The notes: generated by a model not told the origin, from the sequence alone. 61,093 nt of DNA from CAYJII01 sp964370225 (GCA_964370225.1 CAYJII010000010.1:1-61093); one strand, 5' to 3'. Counted from the stretch's first letter, positions 26,446 to 36,233 are shown. Numbers and translations: made by a program.

Positions 26446-27775
26446 TGAAATTACATCATGCTTTTGTGAAAATGATAAAGTGCTAGTGGCTTTATCAGGC
26501 GGAGCAGACTCGGTATGCCTATTACACATGCTCAAAAATAGTAAAATGAATTTGGATATTTTCGCCTGTCATGTTAATCATAACTTAAGAGGCGAAGAAT
26601 CAGTTTCTGATTTGCGCTTTGTCGAAGCTTTATGTCAAGATATGGGCATAAAGCTTTTTGTCAAAGAGGCAGACATATGTACTCTCGCAAAAAAGCAAAA
26701 ATTATCTATCGAGGAATGTGCTCGAAAAGTACGGTATGACTTTTTTGCGCAAGTAGCAGATGATATTGGCGCAAAGATTGCAACAGCACACACCTTAAGC
26801 GATAATTGCGAGACGGTTTTATTAAACCTTTTGCGTGGAAGTGGTGGTAAGGGGCTTTGCGGTATCCCTAAAACTAGGGAAAATATCGTGCGTCCGATAC
26901 TTTCGCTCACACGCGATGATGTGATAAACTACTGCTCAAAGCATGAACTTAAATTTGTGACAGATAGCACTAACGCCATGACGATTTATACAAGAAATAA
27001 AATCCGTCATGATGTCATTCCTATTTTGAAGGAGATTAATCCCTCTTTTGAAGCAAATATGGATAGCTTCATAAAAATTATGGAACAGGAACAGGACTAT
27101 ATATCAACAAAAGCAGCAAAATTATATGATAGCGCAAAATCAGACGATAAGCTGAACATATGTAAGATTTCCAATGTGCACAGCGCTTTAAAAGCGAAGA
27201 TTGCTATGATGTTTTTGCATGAGCACAAACTTGAAGTTAATGCAGTTAATGTGAATATGTTTGTGAGCTTAATAAATAAAAAGGCGGATAAATTCAATAT
27301 TAAGGGCGATATATTTGTCACTAGAGTCGGTGATGATATTTGTCTGAAAAAGCGTATTGAACCAGTGGAATACTATGAGTACCCTTTGGTAGAAGGGAAT
27401 TTCGAAAGTAAAATTGGTAAACTATACAAAATTAGCATAGCAAAAAGTAAAATTAATCAAAAGTTTTACATTTCTACAAAAAATGTCTATGATTTTTTAA
27501 TTGATTGTGATAAAATATGTGGTAATAGCATTATTAGGCAAAGATTGCCAGGAGATAGCATAAAAATTGCTGGAAAAAATCATACAAAATCGCTAAAAAA
27601 GCTTTATAATGAAGCTAAAATAGATACTAGTCTGCGCGAAAAATTATTCGTAATTGCGGACGAAAACGGTGCTATAGCAATAGAAAATTTCGGCGTGGCA
27701 ACAAGAGTGGCATGCGATGAACATACAAAGCGCTTTATCAGCATTAAAACTGTCGATAAAGTGGAAAAATTTTAG
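26429..27775 (+). CDS. tilS: tRNA(Ile)-lysidine synthetase
   Basis: Converts the wobble cytidine of the CAU-anticodon isoleucine tRNA to lysidine, using ATP and lysine, so it reads AUA. PP-loop ALSGGADSVCLLHML near residue 25, HVNHNLRG, AHTLSDNCETVLLNLLRG and ARKVRYDFF are family hallmarks; the C-terminal substrate-binding domain has RLPGDSIK. 448 residues. ATG 26429 has TTGGAGG nine bases upstream, within dnaB, implying translational coupling. tilS-hpt-ftsH is a conserved Firmicutes order. Confidence 0.97.
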   Translation: MRHLYDEITSCFCENDKVLVALSGGADSVCLLHMLKNSKMNLDIFACHVNHNLRGEESVSDLRFVEALCQDMGIKLFVKEADICTLAKKQKLSIEECARKVRYDFFAQVADDIGAKIATAHTLSDNCETVLLNLLRGSGGKGLCGIPKTRENIVRPILSLTRDDVINYCSKHELKFVTDSTNAMTIYTRNKIRHDVIPILKEINPSFEANMDSFIKIMEQEQDYISTKAAKLYDSAKSDDKLNICKISNVHSALKAKIAMMFLHEHKLEVNAVNVNMFVSLINKKADKFNIKGDIFVTRVGDDICLKKRIEPVEYYEYPLVEGNFESKIGKLYKISIAKSKINQKFYISTKNVYDFLIDCDKICGNSIIRQRLPGDSIKIAGKNHTKSLKKLYNEAKIDTSLREKLFVIADENGAIAIENFGVATRVACDEHTKRFISIKTVDKVEKF

Positions 27776-27789
27776 TTTGGAGGCGTACT

Positions 27790-28341
27790 ATGCATATTAA
27801 TATGGAAGATGATATTGGAAAAGTTTTAATATCACAACAACAATTGCAAGACAAAGTCGATGAAATCGGCAAACAAGTAACAGAGGATTATGCTGGTAAA
27901 AATCTTATTTTAATCAGCGTGCTCAAGGGGTCAGTCGTGTTTATGGCGGATTTAATGCGTGCAATAAAATTGCCATGCGCAATAGATTTTATGTGCGTTT
28001 CAAGCTACGGAAGCGGCTCAAAAACCTCAGGCACAGTAAAAATTATTAAAGACTTAGACACTGATATCAACGGATATGATGTGCTAATCGTTGAGGATAT
28101 TCTAGACAGTGGCATGACCCTAAGCTATATAAAAAAAATTTTGCTTGAGAGAAATCCCAAGTCTATTCGCATATGTACACTTTTAGATAAACCAGAGCGC
28201 AGACAAGTAAAAGATATCGTTGCTGATTACAAAGGTTTTGAAATTCCTGATGAATTTGTCGTTGGATATGGACTGGATTTTGCGGAAAAATATCGCAATG
28301 TTCCATATATAGGCGCGCTTAAACCTGAAGTTTATACATAA
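27790..28341 (+). CDS. hpt: Hypoxanthine(-guanine) phosphoribosyltransferase
   Basis: Salvages hypoxanthine and guanine with PRPP to IMP and GMP. 183 residues. The PRPP loop VEDILDSGMTL is intact; LISVLKGSVVFMADL near the N-terminus, SSYGSGSKTSG in the flexible loop, and the C-terminal FVVGYGLDFAEKYRN are typical of bacterial Hpt. TTGGAGG precedes ATG. It lies between tilS and ftsH, the usual context. Confidence 0.98.
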   Translation: MHINMEDDIGKVLISQQQLQDKVDEIGKQVTEDYAGKNLILISVLKGSVVFMADLMRAIKLPCAIDFMCVSSYGSGSKTSGTVKIIKDLDTDINGYDVLIVEDILDSGMTLSYIKKILLERNPKSIRICTLLDKPERRQVKDIVADYKGFEIPDEFVVGYGLDFAEKYRNVPYIGALKPEVYT

Positions 28342-28377
28342 ATTTTTTGACAAATTATAAAAAAGGAGAACAAAACA

Positions 28378-30432
28378 TTGCAAAATAACAAAAAAACCAT
28401 TTTCATTTATATTTTGATTGCTGTCTTCTTAGTAGGTGGACTTTATTTAATGACAACCATGTTTTCACCTCAGGCGGAAACACCAAAGTATTCTGATGTA
28501 ATATTTTTATTCCAAGATGATAATATTGAGGAATTCACCTTTGACTTAGGTAATGGAGAATTAACCGCAGTCCTAAAAGAAGGGGTTACAATCGAGGGAG
28601 CAAAAGAAACCGACGAAGGCGATATGGTGCTGGTTTATCGCACCCCATCCCCAGTTGTGTTTTACGAAACAATTAACACTTATATCGAGGAGTTTAACAT
28701 AGAAAACCCCGAAGAACGTGTTTCATATGACTATAAAGCAACAGTGGACAACTCAAGCTTTTATCTTAGCATGATTCCTACAGTGCTCTTAATCGGCGCA
28801 CTTATCTTTGTTGCAATCTTCACTATGCGCCAAGCTGGTGGCGGTGGCAAAATCGGGCAATTCGGCAAAGTTAGCAAAAGCGCTGCACAAACAGGAGTTA
28901 AGACAACTTTTGCAGAAGTTGCAGGAGCTGACGAAGAAAAAGAAGAGCTTGCTGAAATCGTAGAATTCCTTAAAAAGCCAAAAAGCTTTAGCGAACTAGG
29001 CGCAAGAATTCCTAAAGGGGTACTATTGATGGGCCCTCCTGGTACAGGTAAAACCTTGCTAGCGCGTGCTGTTGCGGGCGAAGCAGGAGTTCCGTTTTTC
29101 TCAATTTCCGGTTCGGACTTTGTTGAGATGTATGTAGGTGTCGGTGCTTCTAGGGTAAGAAGCTTATTCGACGAAGCAAAAAAAGGTGCACCTGCAATTA
29201 TATTTATAGATGAGATTGATGCAGTAGGTCGTCAAAGGGGCGCTGGCCTTGGTGGCGGACATGACGAGCGTGAGCAAACATTAAATCAGCTACTAGTTGA
29301 GATGGATGGTTTTGGTGTTAACGAAGGCATCATCATAATTGCTGCTACAAACAGAAGCGATATTCTTGACCCCGCGCTGCTTAGACCTGGTCGTTTTGAC
29401 AGACAAGTAGTAGTAGGACGCCCTGATGTAAAAGGTCGTGAGGAAATATTAAAAGTCCATGCGAGAAACAAACCGCTAGGCTTTGATGTTGACTTAAAAG
29501 TTATCGCAAGAAGTACTGCTGGTTTTACAGGCGCAGATTTAGAAAATCTACTAAACGAAGCTGCTTTGTTAGCGGCTAGAAGAAAAAGAAAAGCTATCAC
29601 AGGCAAAGACATTGCAGAGGCTACTCTAAAAGTAGTTGCAGGACCTGAGAAGCGCTCACATAAAATCCACGATGAGGATAAAAAAATCACAGCATACCAC
29701 GAAGCTGGTCATGCGGTAGTTGCTCATTATTCCAAAACGCAGGACCCAGTACACGAAGTTTCGATTGTACCTCGCGGAATGGCGGCTGGTTATACAATGA
29801 ATTTACCTGAAGAAGATAGAACGCATCTTTCCAAACGCAAAATGCAAGAGAGTTTACAGCTTTTACTAGGTGGACGTGTGGCTGAGCAAATCACGCTAGA
29901 TGATATTTGCACAGGTGCATCAAACGATATCGAAAGAGCAACTGCTACTGCAAGAAGCATGGTTACACGATATGGATTTAGCTCACGCTTAGGACCAATT
30001 GTATATGGTCAAGCAGAACAGGAAGTTTTCCTAGGGCGTGACTTTAACCATCAGAGAAACTACTCTGAGACTGTAGCCGCTGAAATCGATGAGGAAATTA
30101 GACTGCTTATAGACGGTGCTTATGAAAGAGCTAAGGAAATCTTAGAAGAGCATAAAGACCAACTTGAGCTTGTGGCGAAATATTTGTTGGCGTACGAAAA
30201 AATCGATGCGAAAACATTTAAAGATATTATGGACGGCAATATTTCTTTGCAGTCTGTAGAAGATGAACTTCAAAAACAAGAAGAAGAGAAGAAAAAACTT
30301 CTTGAAACAGCTGAAAGTGAAGAGGCTGCTAAGGTTGAAGAAAAACCTATTATTGAAGAAAATGCGACCTTCTCCGAACCTGTCGAGGAAGATAATACCG
30401 ATGACAAAGGCGATACGGAAGTCGGTCATTAA
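28378..30432 (+). CDS. ftsH: ATP-dependent zinc metalloprotease FtsH
   Basis: Membrane-bound AAA+ protease that degrades misfolded membrane proteins and regulators. 684 residues: two membrane helices (~8-25; ~130-152) around an extracellular domain, then AAA with Walker A GPPGTGKT, pore loop FVEMYVGVGASR, Walker B FIDEIDAVG and the SRH region. The peptidase zinc motif HEAGH and a Glu-rich disordered tail follow. TTG start with AAAAGGAG upstream. Last gene of the gdpP operon, with a terminator straight after. Confidence 0.98.
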   Translation: MQNNKKTIFIYILIAVFLVGGLYLMTTMFSPQAETPKYSDVIFLFQDDNIEEFTFDLGNGELTAVLKEGVTIEGAKETDEGDMVLVYRTPSPVVFYETINTYIEEFNIENPEERVSYDYKATVDNSSFYLSMIPTVLLIGALIFVAIFTMRQAGGGGKIGQFGKVSKSAAQTGVKTTFAEVAGADEEKEELAEIVEFLKKPKSFSELGARIPKGVLLMGPPGTGKTLLARAVAGEAGVPFFSISGSDFVEMYVGVGASRVRSLFDEAKKGAPAIIFIDEIDAVGRQRGAGLGGGHDEREQTLNQLLVEMDGFGVNEGIIIIAATNRSDILDPALLRPGRFDRQVVVGRPDVKGREEILKVHARNKPLGFDVDLKVIARSTAGFTGADLENLLNEAALLAARRKRKAITGKDIAEATLKVVAGPEKRSHKIHDEDKKITAYHEAGHAVVAHYSKTQDPVHEVSIVPRGMAAGYTMNLPEEDRTHLSKRKMQESLQLLLGGRVAEQITLDDICTGASNDIERATATARSMVTRYGFSSRLGPIVYGQAEQEVFLGRDFNHQRNYSETVAAEIDEEIRLLIDGAYERAKEILEEHKDQLELVAKYLLAYEKIDAKTFKDIMDGNISLQSVEDELQKQEEEKKKLLETAESEEAAKVEEKPIIEENATFSEPVEEDNTDDKGDTEVGH

Positions 30433-30439
30433 TAAAGCG

Positions 30440-30482
30440 AAAAGCGAAATATTGCGGTGCAAAACCGTAATATTTCGCTTTT
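30440..30482 (+). terminator. Intrinsic terminator after ftsH
   Basis: A 14-bp stem (30440-30453 with 30469-30482) extended by CGGT/ACCG near the loop. The T run is short (TTTT), so termination may be partial. It may also serve the convergent deacetylase gene. Confidence 0.8.
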
Positions 30483-30496
30483 ATATTACCGAGAGT

Positions 30497-31282
30497 TTAC
30501 TCGTTTTCGCTTTTTTCTTCAAGTTCCCATTGTCTACCCGTGTGGTCAACTCTGTAATTAGCAGTGTAGATTAGCTCTCCTACAGTAACTAGTGAATAAT
30601 CCATGCTCTTGAGATTAGTAATCACAACTTCAAGCGCACTTTTGGTATGTTCGGTGTCATTGTGAAATAGCATGATAGAGCCATATGTCAAGTTCTTTTC
30701 AATGTTTTCAAACATTTGTTCGGTGGTATACCCCTTCCAATCTAGGCTATCGCAGTCCCACTGCACACAGTAATAACCTTGCTCCATTGCTGTTTTTATC
30801 GCAAGATTATTGTAAGCTCCAGACGGTGCTCTAAACAATAGTGGACGTTGCCCTATTATATCTTCAATGATGTCCGAAGCTTCATCAAGCTCTGCGACTA
30901 TATCCTCTTCTGGAAGCTGAGTGAAGTCGGCGTGGCTCATGGAATGGTTTCCGATTTCGTGCCCCGCATCACTAATTTGTTTCACAGAATCGGGGAATTT
31001 TTCCGCCCAATCTCCTACTAAAAAGAACGTCGCCCTTACATCGTGGACTTTTAATATTGTGAGGATTTGCGGTATATCATCATTACCCCAAGCACAGTTT
31101 ATAGTGAGCGCTACCTCTTTCACTTTATCCTTTACTTCAACAGAATATATCGGGAGCAATGGACTAGCGCTCACTACGCGCGCCACGATTTGTCCCGAGC
31201 TCATGAACAATATCATTACAATAGCGACGATAATTGAGGATAGTATTATCGCTTGTTTTTTCTTGAAAACAAAAATTTTCAT
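30497..31282 (-). CDS. Polysaccharide deacetylase family protein (PdaB/SpoIID-neighbour type)
   Basis: A 261-residue NodB-fold protein with one N-terminal membrane helix (~11-30), so the catalytic domain lies outside the membrane. Homology motifs: INCAWGNDD, ATFFLVGDW, HEIGNHSMSH (metal-binding H-x3-H), RAPSGAYNN and WDCDSLDWKG. In the family the first motif is usually FDAAWGNED or TFDDG; here the usual first Asp, the proposed catalytic base, reads Asn. Activity may thus be altered, unless the alignment shifts. It lies 23 bases downstream of spoIID on the same strand, suggesting a role in spore cortex or wall modification. Confidence 0.9.
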   Translation of the reverse strand: MKIFVFKKKQAIILSSIIVAIVMILFMSSGQIVARVVSASPLLPIYSVEVKDKVKEVALTINCAWGNDDIPQILTILKVHDVRATFFLVGDWAEKFPDSVKQISDAGHEIGNHSMSHADFTQLPEEDIVAELDEASDIIEDIIGQRPLLFRAPSGAYNNLAIKTAMEQGYYCVQWDCDSLDWKGYTTEQMFENIEKNLTYGSIMLFHNDTEHTKSALEVVITNLKSMDYSLVTVGELIYTANYRVDHTGRQWELEEKSENE

Positions 31283-31305
31283 ACAAATGCTCCTATCAAA
31301 ATTTA

Positions 31306-32412
31306 TTAAGAGATGTCGCTTAAAGTCGTGCCTGGGTAATAGTGCGACAATATTTCTGCGTAAGTGCTACCCTGTTGCGCCATGATATTCGCCCCGCTTT
31401 GGCTGAGTCCAACCCCGTGACCATATCCTTTTGTGGTAATTGTAAATATGTCATCGGCAAATGCGATGGTGAAGTTTGCACTTTTCAGCTCAAACAAACT
31501 GCGAAAATCCTGTCCTGATACGATTTGACCGAGTATTGAAACCGAACCGACATAATCGCTTGTCGTGCGTGAAAGCACGGACATCCATGAATTTTTGTCA
31601 TCACTGAAAATGCTATTAGGATATGCAGCTAAGATTATACTCTGAACTTGCTCAATCGAAAAATCATATGTAGTAAAAAACTCCCCGTCCTCGGTATTCT
31701 CGGGGCTGATTGTTGGGATTAGGTATGGTACATGTTCTCCCCACACATTTTGTGCGTCCTCGGTCACTCCTGAGGAAGTGGCGTGAAATGTCGCTAAAAT
31801 CGGAGCGTCGTTAAAAGTTATTGCCTTGTTTATCACTGCATTCACACAGTCGCTCATCTTCTTATAATATTCATCATAATTTTCGCCGTACCGCTCTTTA
31901 ATTTGCTCGGGCGAATAGTACGCCTGATGCTTTGCGGGGTCTGTGGAAATATGCGCACCCAAAAGCTCCTGTGTAGGATTTGCAATTTCGCCCGCCATAA
32001 TCCGCAGTGCGTATGTATGTGCAATAACCGCTTGCGCCTTTATCGCCTCGACTTCATAGCTCACGGGGACTTCTGCGCAGACAACTCCAATTATATAATC
32101 AGATATACTCATCTGCTCAACCGCTCCATTGCTATGGTTGTACACCGATATGCTGCCATTTGCACTAGAATTATCAGGTGGCTCTGCGCTTTCATCCACG
32201 ACAGGTGGCGCACTCTCACTCTCTGCCGCATTATCAGTAGATTCATCCTCTGTCTCGTATATAGGGGAAAGATTTTCCTCCTCGTTCACTACAGGAATTG
32301 AAATATTTATGTTATCTTCTTGCAAAAACTCTGTAAGATCCATCAAAGAAATAGCGGGCGCTACCAACACTGAAATGACAAAAACAGCCAAGTATACTAT
32401 AAATTTTCTCAT
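31306..32412 (-). CDS. spoIID: Stage II sporulation protein D
   Basis: Lytic transglycosylase of the engulfment machinery, acting with SpoIIM, SpoIIP and SpoIIQ in the mother-cell membrane. 368 residues: signal-anchor helix at ~3-22, an acidic Ser/Pro/Glu linker (~30-85), then the SpoIID domain. The domain has MSISDYIIGVVCAEVPVSY with the catalytic Glu, EAIKAQAVIAHTYAL, and the closing GYGHGVGLSQSGANIMA and ILSHYYPGT. AAAGGAG lies upstream. It is divergent from citrate synthase and upstream of the deacetylase. Sigma-E control is expected for the family; no clear site was read. Confidence 0.97.
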   Translation of the reverse strand: MRKFIVYLAVFVISVLVAPAISLMDLTEFLQEDNINISIPVVNEEENLSPIYETEDESTDNAAESESAPPVVDESAEPPDNSSANGSISVYNHSNGAVEQMSISDYIIGVVCAEVPVSYEVEAIKAQAVIAHTYALRIMAGEIANPTQELLGAHISTDPAKHQAYYSPEQIKERYGENYDEYYKKMSDCVNAVINKAITFNDAPILATFHATSSGVTEDAQNVWGEHVPYLIPTISPENTEDGEFFTTYDFSIEQVQSIILAAYPNSIFSDDKNSWMSVLSRTTSDYVGSVSILGQIVSGQDFRSLFELKSANFTIAFADDIFTITTKGYGHGVGLSQSGANIMAQQGSTYAEILSHYYPGTTLSDIS

Positions 32413-32504
32413 TTTTTTAACTCCTTTAGTTGTAATGATAATCTATTGCACTCAAAAATTATGAAGACAAGCTAAAAATATCTTGCATTTTAATTAAATT
32501 TAGA

Positions 32505-32533
32505 TTGACTTTATCGATTTACTATAGTATAAT
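32505..32533 (+). promoter_or_regulatory. Promoter of citrate synthase
   Basis: TTGACT (32505-32510), 17 bases, TATAAT (32528-32533), with a leader of about 100 bases. Confidence 0.78.
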
Positions 32534-32639
32534 ACTATTAAGTTTGATATACACAATTAATACGGATATTTATATTGCTTTATAGCATATATTTATACGT
32601 ATTTTTAATATCTAATAAATTTTGGTGGGGGAAAATAAT

Positions 32640-34013
32640 ATGAGTGAATTTAACACAAACGAAATATTTGATTTTGATACTATTAAATCATTATGCGATG
32701 ACTATAAGGATTATAACCAAATCCCAGCGGAACTGTACGAAAAATTCGTGATAAAAAGAGGCTTGAGAAACGCCGATGGAACAGGGGTTCTTGCTGGTCT
32801 TACTCATGTATGTAATGTTCATGGATACGTGATTAACGAAAGTGAAAAAGAGCCGATTGACGGACAACTGATATACAGGGGTATTAATGTTAATGATATC
32901 ATTGACAACTGCACAGCAGAGGAACGTTTTGGCTTCGAGGAAACTGTGTACCTACTCCTTTTTGGAGTGCTTCCTAACAAAGAAGAACTTGCAATATTTG
33001 AAAAAACTATGGAAAATCTGCGCACTTTGCCCGAGGGATTTTTTGAGGACATGATACTAAAAGCTCCTTCAATAAATATCATGAACAAGCTTGCACGCAG
33101 TGTGCTTGCGCTATACTCTTACGACGATACTGCTGAGGACGATTCACTCGAAGCTCAAATGTACAAATCGCTAAGACTAATTGCAAGAATGTCAAACATT
33201 ATGGTTAAGGCATATCAAGTTAAAAATAGAGTTTATAGCAACGAGTCTATGATACTCCATCAACTACAACCTAACCAAAGCACGGCGGAAACTATTCTTT
33301 CGCTTTTGCGCCCAGATAGAAAATTCACTAGAGAAGAGGCACTGCTGCTCGACGTATGCTTAATTTTGCACGCAGAGCATGGCGGTGGTAACAACTCCAC
33401 TTTTGCTTGCAGAGTACTCACTTCTTCTGCTACCGACGCTTATTCGGCATACGCTGCTGCAATCGGCTCGCTAAAAGGACCTCGTCATGGTGGTGCTAAC
33501 ATCAAGACTACTGAGATGCTTGACGACATGAAAAATTACGTAAAAGACCCAAATAGCAAAGAAGAAGTAGCAGATTACATAAGAAAGCTTATCCGTCGAG
33601 AAGCGTATGACAAAACTGGCTTAGTATACGGAATGGGGCATGCAGTTTATACAAAATCAGACCCTAGAACTTTAATTCTAAAAGAGCGCGCAATGAAACT
33701 TGCTAAAGGCACATCTTTTGAAAATGATTTCATTATGCTGCAAAATCTTGAGGAGTTAACTCCTGTGATTTTTGCTGAGGAAACTAAAAAAGATAAAGTT
33801 ATGTGTGCAAACGTTGACTTGTACTCTGGGCTTGTATACAGAATGCTTGGCATCCCTGAGGAGTTGTTTACACCAATTTTTGCAACAGCGAGAATGCCTG
33901 GTTGGAGCGCACATAGAATGGAAGAAATGATTTCCTCAAAACGCATTATCCGTCCTGCATATAAGACGGTTGCAAAAGCAAAAGAATATATCCCAATTGA
34001 TAAAAGGGGCTAA
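32640..34013 (+). CDS. Citrate synthase
   Basis: Condenses acetyl-CoA and oxaloacetate to citrate. 457 residues, the longer clostridial form with an N-terminal extension of about 50. Catalytic histidines lie in HAEHGGGNNSTF and YGMGHAVYTKSDPR; GSLKGPRHGGAN and GWSAHRMEE (with IIRP) complete the active site. ATG 32640 follows GGTGGGGGA; an upstream TTG is part of that ribosome site. Flanked by the sporulation genes spoIID and spoIIQ on the opposite strand. With the isocitrate dehydrogenase-family enzyme it suggests an oxidative half-cycle for glutamate supply. It resembles si-type synthase, not the Re enzyme. Confidence 0.95.
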   Translation: MSEFNTNEIFDFDTIKSLCDDYKDYNQIPAELYEKFVIKRGLRNADGTGVLAGLTHVCNVHGYVINESEKEPIDGQLIYRGINVNDIIDNCTAEERFGFEETVYLLLFGVLPNKEELAIFEKTMENLRTLPEGFFEDMILKAPSINIMNKLARSVLALYSYDDTAEDDSLEAQMYKSLRLIARMSNIMVKAYQVKNRVYSNESMILHQLQPNQSTAETILSLLRPDRKFTREEALLLDVCLILHAEHGGGNNSTFACRVLTSSATDAYSAYAAAIGSLKGPRHGGANIKTTEMLDDMKNYVKDPNSKEEVADYIRKLIRREAYDKTGLVYGMGHAVYTKSDPRTLILKERAMKLAKGTSFENDFIMLQNLEELTPVIFAEETKKDKVMCANVDLYSGLVYRMLGIPEELFTPIFATARMPGWSAHRMEEMISSKRIIRPAYKTVAKAKEYIPIDKRG

Positions 34014-34020
34014 GACGACA

Positions 34021-34058
34021 AAAAAGTTTCTAAAAGTTTTTACTTTTAGAAACTTTTT
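34021..34058. terminator. Bidirectional terminator between citrate synthase and spoIIQ
   Basis: A 17-bp perfect stem (34021-34037 with 34042-34058), TTTT loop, A-rich and T-rich outer arms. Confidence 0.92.
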
Positions 34059-34061
34059 AGA

Positions 34062-34877
34062 TTAGGGCATCAGTGACATTGGATCAATCCAATTGCCGTC
34101 CTTTTTAATTGCAAAGTGCAGATGTGACTCCTCAGCAATTTCAATTTCTGCTGTGTTTCCAACATATGCGATAACATCGCCAATTTTTACCTCTTGCCCA
34201 ACTTTAACTGGAACATTCGCTTTTACTCCCATATACAAGCTTTGATATGAGTTTTCGTGGCTCACTGTGATACATACACCCCACATTGGATCTTCGATGA
34301 TTTCTTCGATTTTCCCGTCACTTGTAGCTTTTATCGGAGTGTTTGCAGCCGATTTAATGTCCACACCATCATGTGTTCGCCATTCGTTTAGCGTTTTCGA
34401 CTTCACCATCTCACTATTGCTGAATGCGTTGATGATATCGCCCTCCAGTGGCATCATGAACACTTGCGGTGACACAGGAGCTACTACAGGCGTTTCTTCT
34501 ACGGGGGCGCTCACCTCAGTGTCTGGCTCAGGCTCGGGAGCGACTTCTGCCTCTGATGTAGGCTCAGGCTCAACTGCAACATCGGCGTCGTTTACTGTGG
34601 CGTCATCCTCGCTGTTATCAGGCTCATAGTCAATAGCAACATTGTCTTGATTATTGTTGACATCTTCGATAATATCATTTATCTCTTCTTTTATGTCGCT
34701 ATAATCATTTTGTTGCTCGTCTTGTGCCATGTCGAGTGCTTGGTTATTGTTTATCTCCTCTAAAGCCGAGCTAACTCCCATAAACACTGCTAAACCGATA
34801 GCCGCTAAACATAGAGCTAATGCGATGTAAAATCCCTTATTCTTAAAAGTGTTTTCTTGATTAATATTTTTTTTCAT
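34062..34877 (-). CDS. spoIIQ: SpoIIQ-like M23 peptidase
   Basis: A 271-residue forespore-type membrane protein: one N-terminal helix (ALCLAAIGLAVFMGV at ~18-32), a long acidic Asp/Glu/Pro linker (~45-135), and a LytM/M23 domain at ~140-270. Zinc ligands HDGVDI and HLHF are both kept, as in clostridial SpoIIQ that binds zinc; Bacillus SpoIIQ has lost the first His. SpoIIQ forms a channel with SpoIIIAH and aids engulfment. The spoIID neighbourhood supports this call, though another M23 anchor protein is possible. Confidence 0.82.
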   Translation of the reverse strand: MKKNINQENTFKNKGFYIALALCLAAIGLAVFMGVSSALEEINNNQALDMAQDEQQNDYSDIKEEINDIIEDVNNNQDNVAIDYEPDNSEDDATVNDADVAVEPEPTSEAEVAPEPEPDTEVSAPVEETPVVAPVSPQVFMMPLEGDIINAFSNSEMVKSKTLNEWRTHDGVDIKSAANTPIKATSDGKIEEIIEDPMWGVCITVSHENSYQSLYMGVKANVPVKVGQEVKIGDVIAYVGNTAEIEIAEESHLHFAIKKDGNWIDPMSLMP

Positions 34878-35001
34878 ACGTTACACCTCCAATTTTATTT
34901 TTGACAAAATTACTATATATATTCAATAACATGTAATTACTCTAAAATTTGTTAATCTTTCGTACGAAAACACACGTATTTGCTAAAAATACAAAAAGCA
35001 G

Positions 35002-35030
35002 TTGACTATTTGACAAAAACGAAATATAAT
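35002..35030 (+). promoter_or_regulatory. Promoter of serC-serA
   Basis: TTGACT (35002-35007), 17 bases, TATAAT (35025-35030), about 80 bases before the start. No T-box or other riboswitch was recognised in the leader. Confidence 0.78.
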
Positions 35031-35116
35031 ATTACTATTGATATAAAAGTAATCCCATTATTTCGCAATAACTATAAAATTACCAAAAAATAAATTTAAT
35101 ATACAATGGAGGAATT

Positions 35117-36202
35117 ATGATGAGTAGAGTTTATAATTTTAGTGCAGGTCCTTCTGTTTTGCCGGAAAGTGTCCTGAAAAAAGCTTCTGAGGAGATGTTA
35201 AACTACAATGGTAGCGGACAGTCTGTGATGGAAATGTCCCATCGTTCCAAAGATTTTGAACCTATAATCGCGCAATGCCAAACGCTTTTAAGAGAAGTTA
35301 TGTCAATCCCTGATAACTACAAGGTTTTGTTTTTACAAGGTGGGGCTTCCTCTCAATTTGCGATGATTCCTTTAAATATTATGAGAAAAAATAAAAAAGC
35401 TGATTTTGTAGTAACAGGCCAATGGGCAAAAAAAGCTCTTTCTGAAGCAAAAAAATATGGCGAGTGCAAAGTGATTGCAACTTCAGACGACAAAACTTTT
35501 TCTTATATTCCAAAGCTTAATGAAGCTGATTTTACACCGGATGCAGATTATTTTCACATTTGCTTAAACAACACAATATACGGTACAAAGTTTACAGAGC
35601 TTCCTAACACTGGCGATGTGCCATTAGTTGCAGATTTAAGCTCTTGCATACTATCCGAACCTATTGATGTTAAAAAATTCGGTATCCTATACGCAGGTGC
35701 ACAAAAAAACATGGGACCTGCTGGTTTAACTGTTGTTATCGTGCGCGAAGATTTGATTGACGGAGTTGATGCTAGTACACCAACAATGTTTGATTACAGT
35801 ACTCACGCAGACAACGACTCCATGTACAATACTCCTCCTACATACGCTATTTATATTTGCAAAATGGTGCTCGAATGGATTAAAAACGAAATGGGCGGCC
35901 TTGAGAAAATGAAAGAGCATAACGAGAAAAAAGCAGCAATACTATACGATTTCTTAGACAGCTCAAAAATGTTTAGCGGCACTGTTGTTAAAGAAGACCG
36001 TTCGCTTATGAACGTTCCATTTATCACTGGCAATGCAGATCTTGATTCTAAATTTGTTAAAGAAGCTGCTCAAAACGGCTTTGTTAATTTAAAAGGACAT
36101 AGAAGCGTTGGCGGTATGAGAGCTAGCATTTACAACGCAATGCCAATAGAAGGCGTTGTTGCTCTAGTAGACTTTATGAAAAAATTCGAAGAAAACAACT
36201 AA
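35117..36202 (+). CDS. serC: Phosphoserine aminotransferase
   Basis: PLP enzyme converting 3-phosphohydroxypyruvate and glutamate to phosphoserine. 361 residues. NFSAGPSVLP opens the protein; EMSHRSKDF, LFLQGGASSQFAMIP, the PLP-lysine motif YAGAQKNMGPAGL and the C-terminal GHRSVGGMRASIYNAMP are family signatures. GGAGG precedes tandem ATGs at 35117 and 35120; the second has the better spacing. It is followed 31 bases later by serA. Confidence 0.98.
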   Translation: MMSRVYNFSAGPSVLPESVLKKASEEMLNYNGSGQSVMEMSHRSKDFEPIIAQCQTLLREVMSIPDNYKVLFLQGGASSQFAMIPLNIMRKNKKADFVVTGQWAKKALSEAKKYGECKVIATSDDKTFSYIPKLNEADFTPDADYFHICLNNTIYGTKFTELPNTGDVPLVADLSSCILSEPIDVKKFGILYAGAQKNMGPAGLTVVIVREDLIDGVDASTPTMFDYSTHADNDSMYNTPPTYAIYICKMVLEWIKNEMGGLEKMKEHNEKKAAILYDFLDSSKMFSGTVVKEDRSLMNVPFITGNADLDSKFVKEAAQNGFVNLKGHRSVGGMRASIYNAMPIEGVVALVDFMKKFEENN

Positions 36203-36233
36203 TTTATTTTTTAAGAAAAGATTGGAGTATGTT

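Noticed and set aside
30263..30574. Lysine-rich plus-strand frame at the end of ftsH
   Set aside because: Out-of-frame reading of the FtsH acidic tail and terminator.
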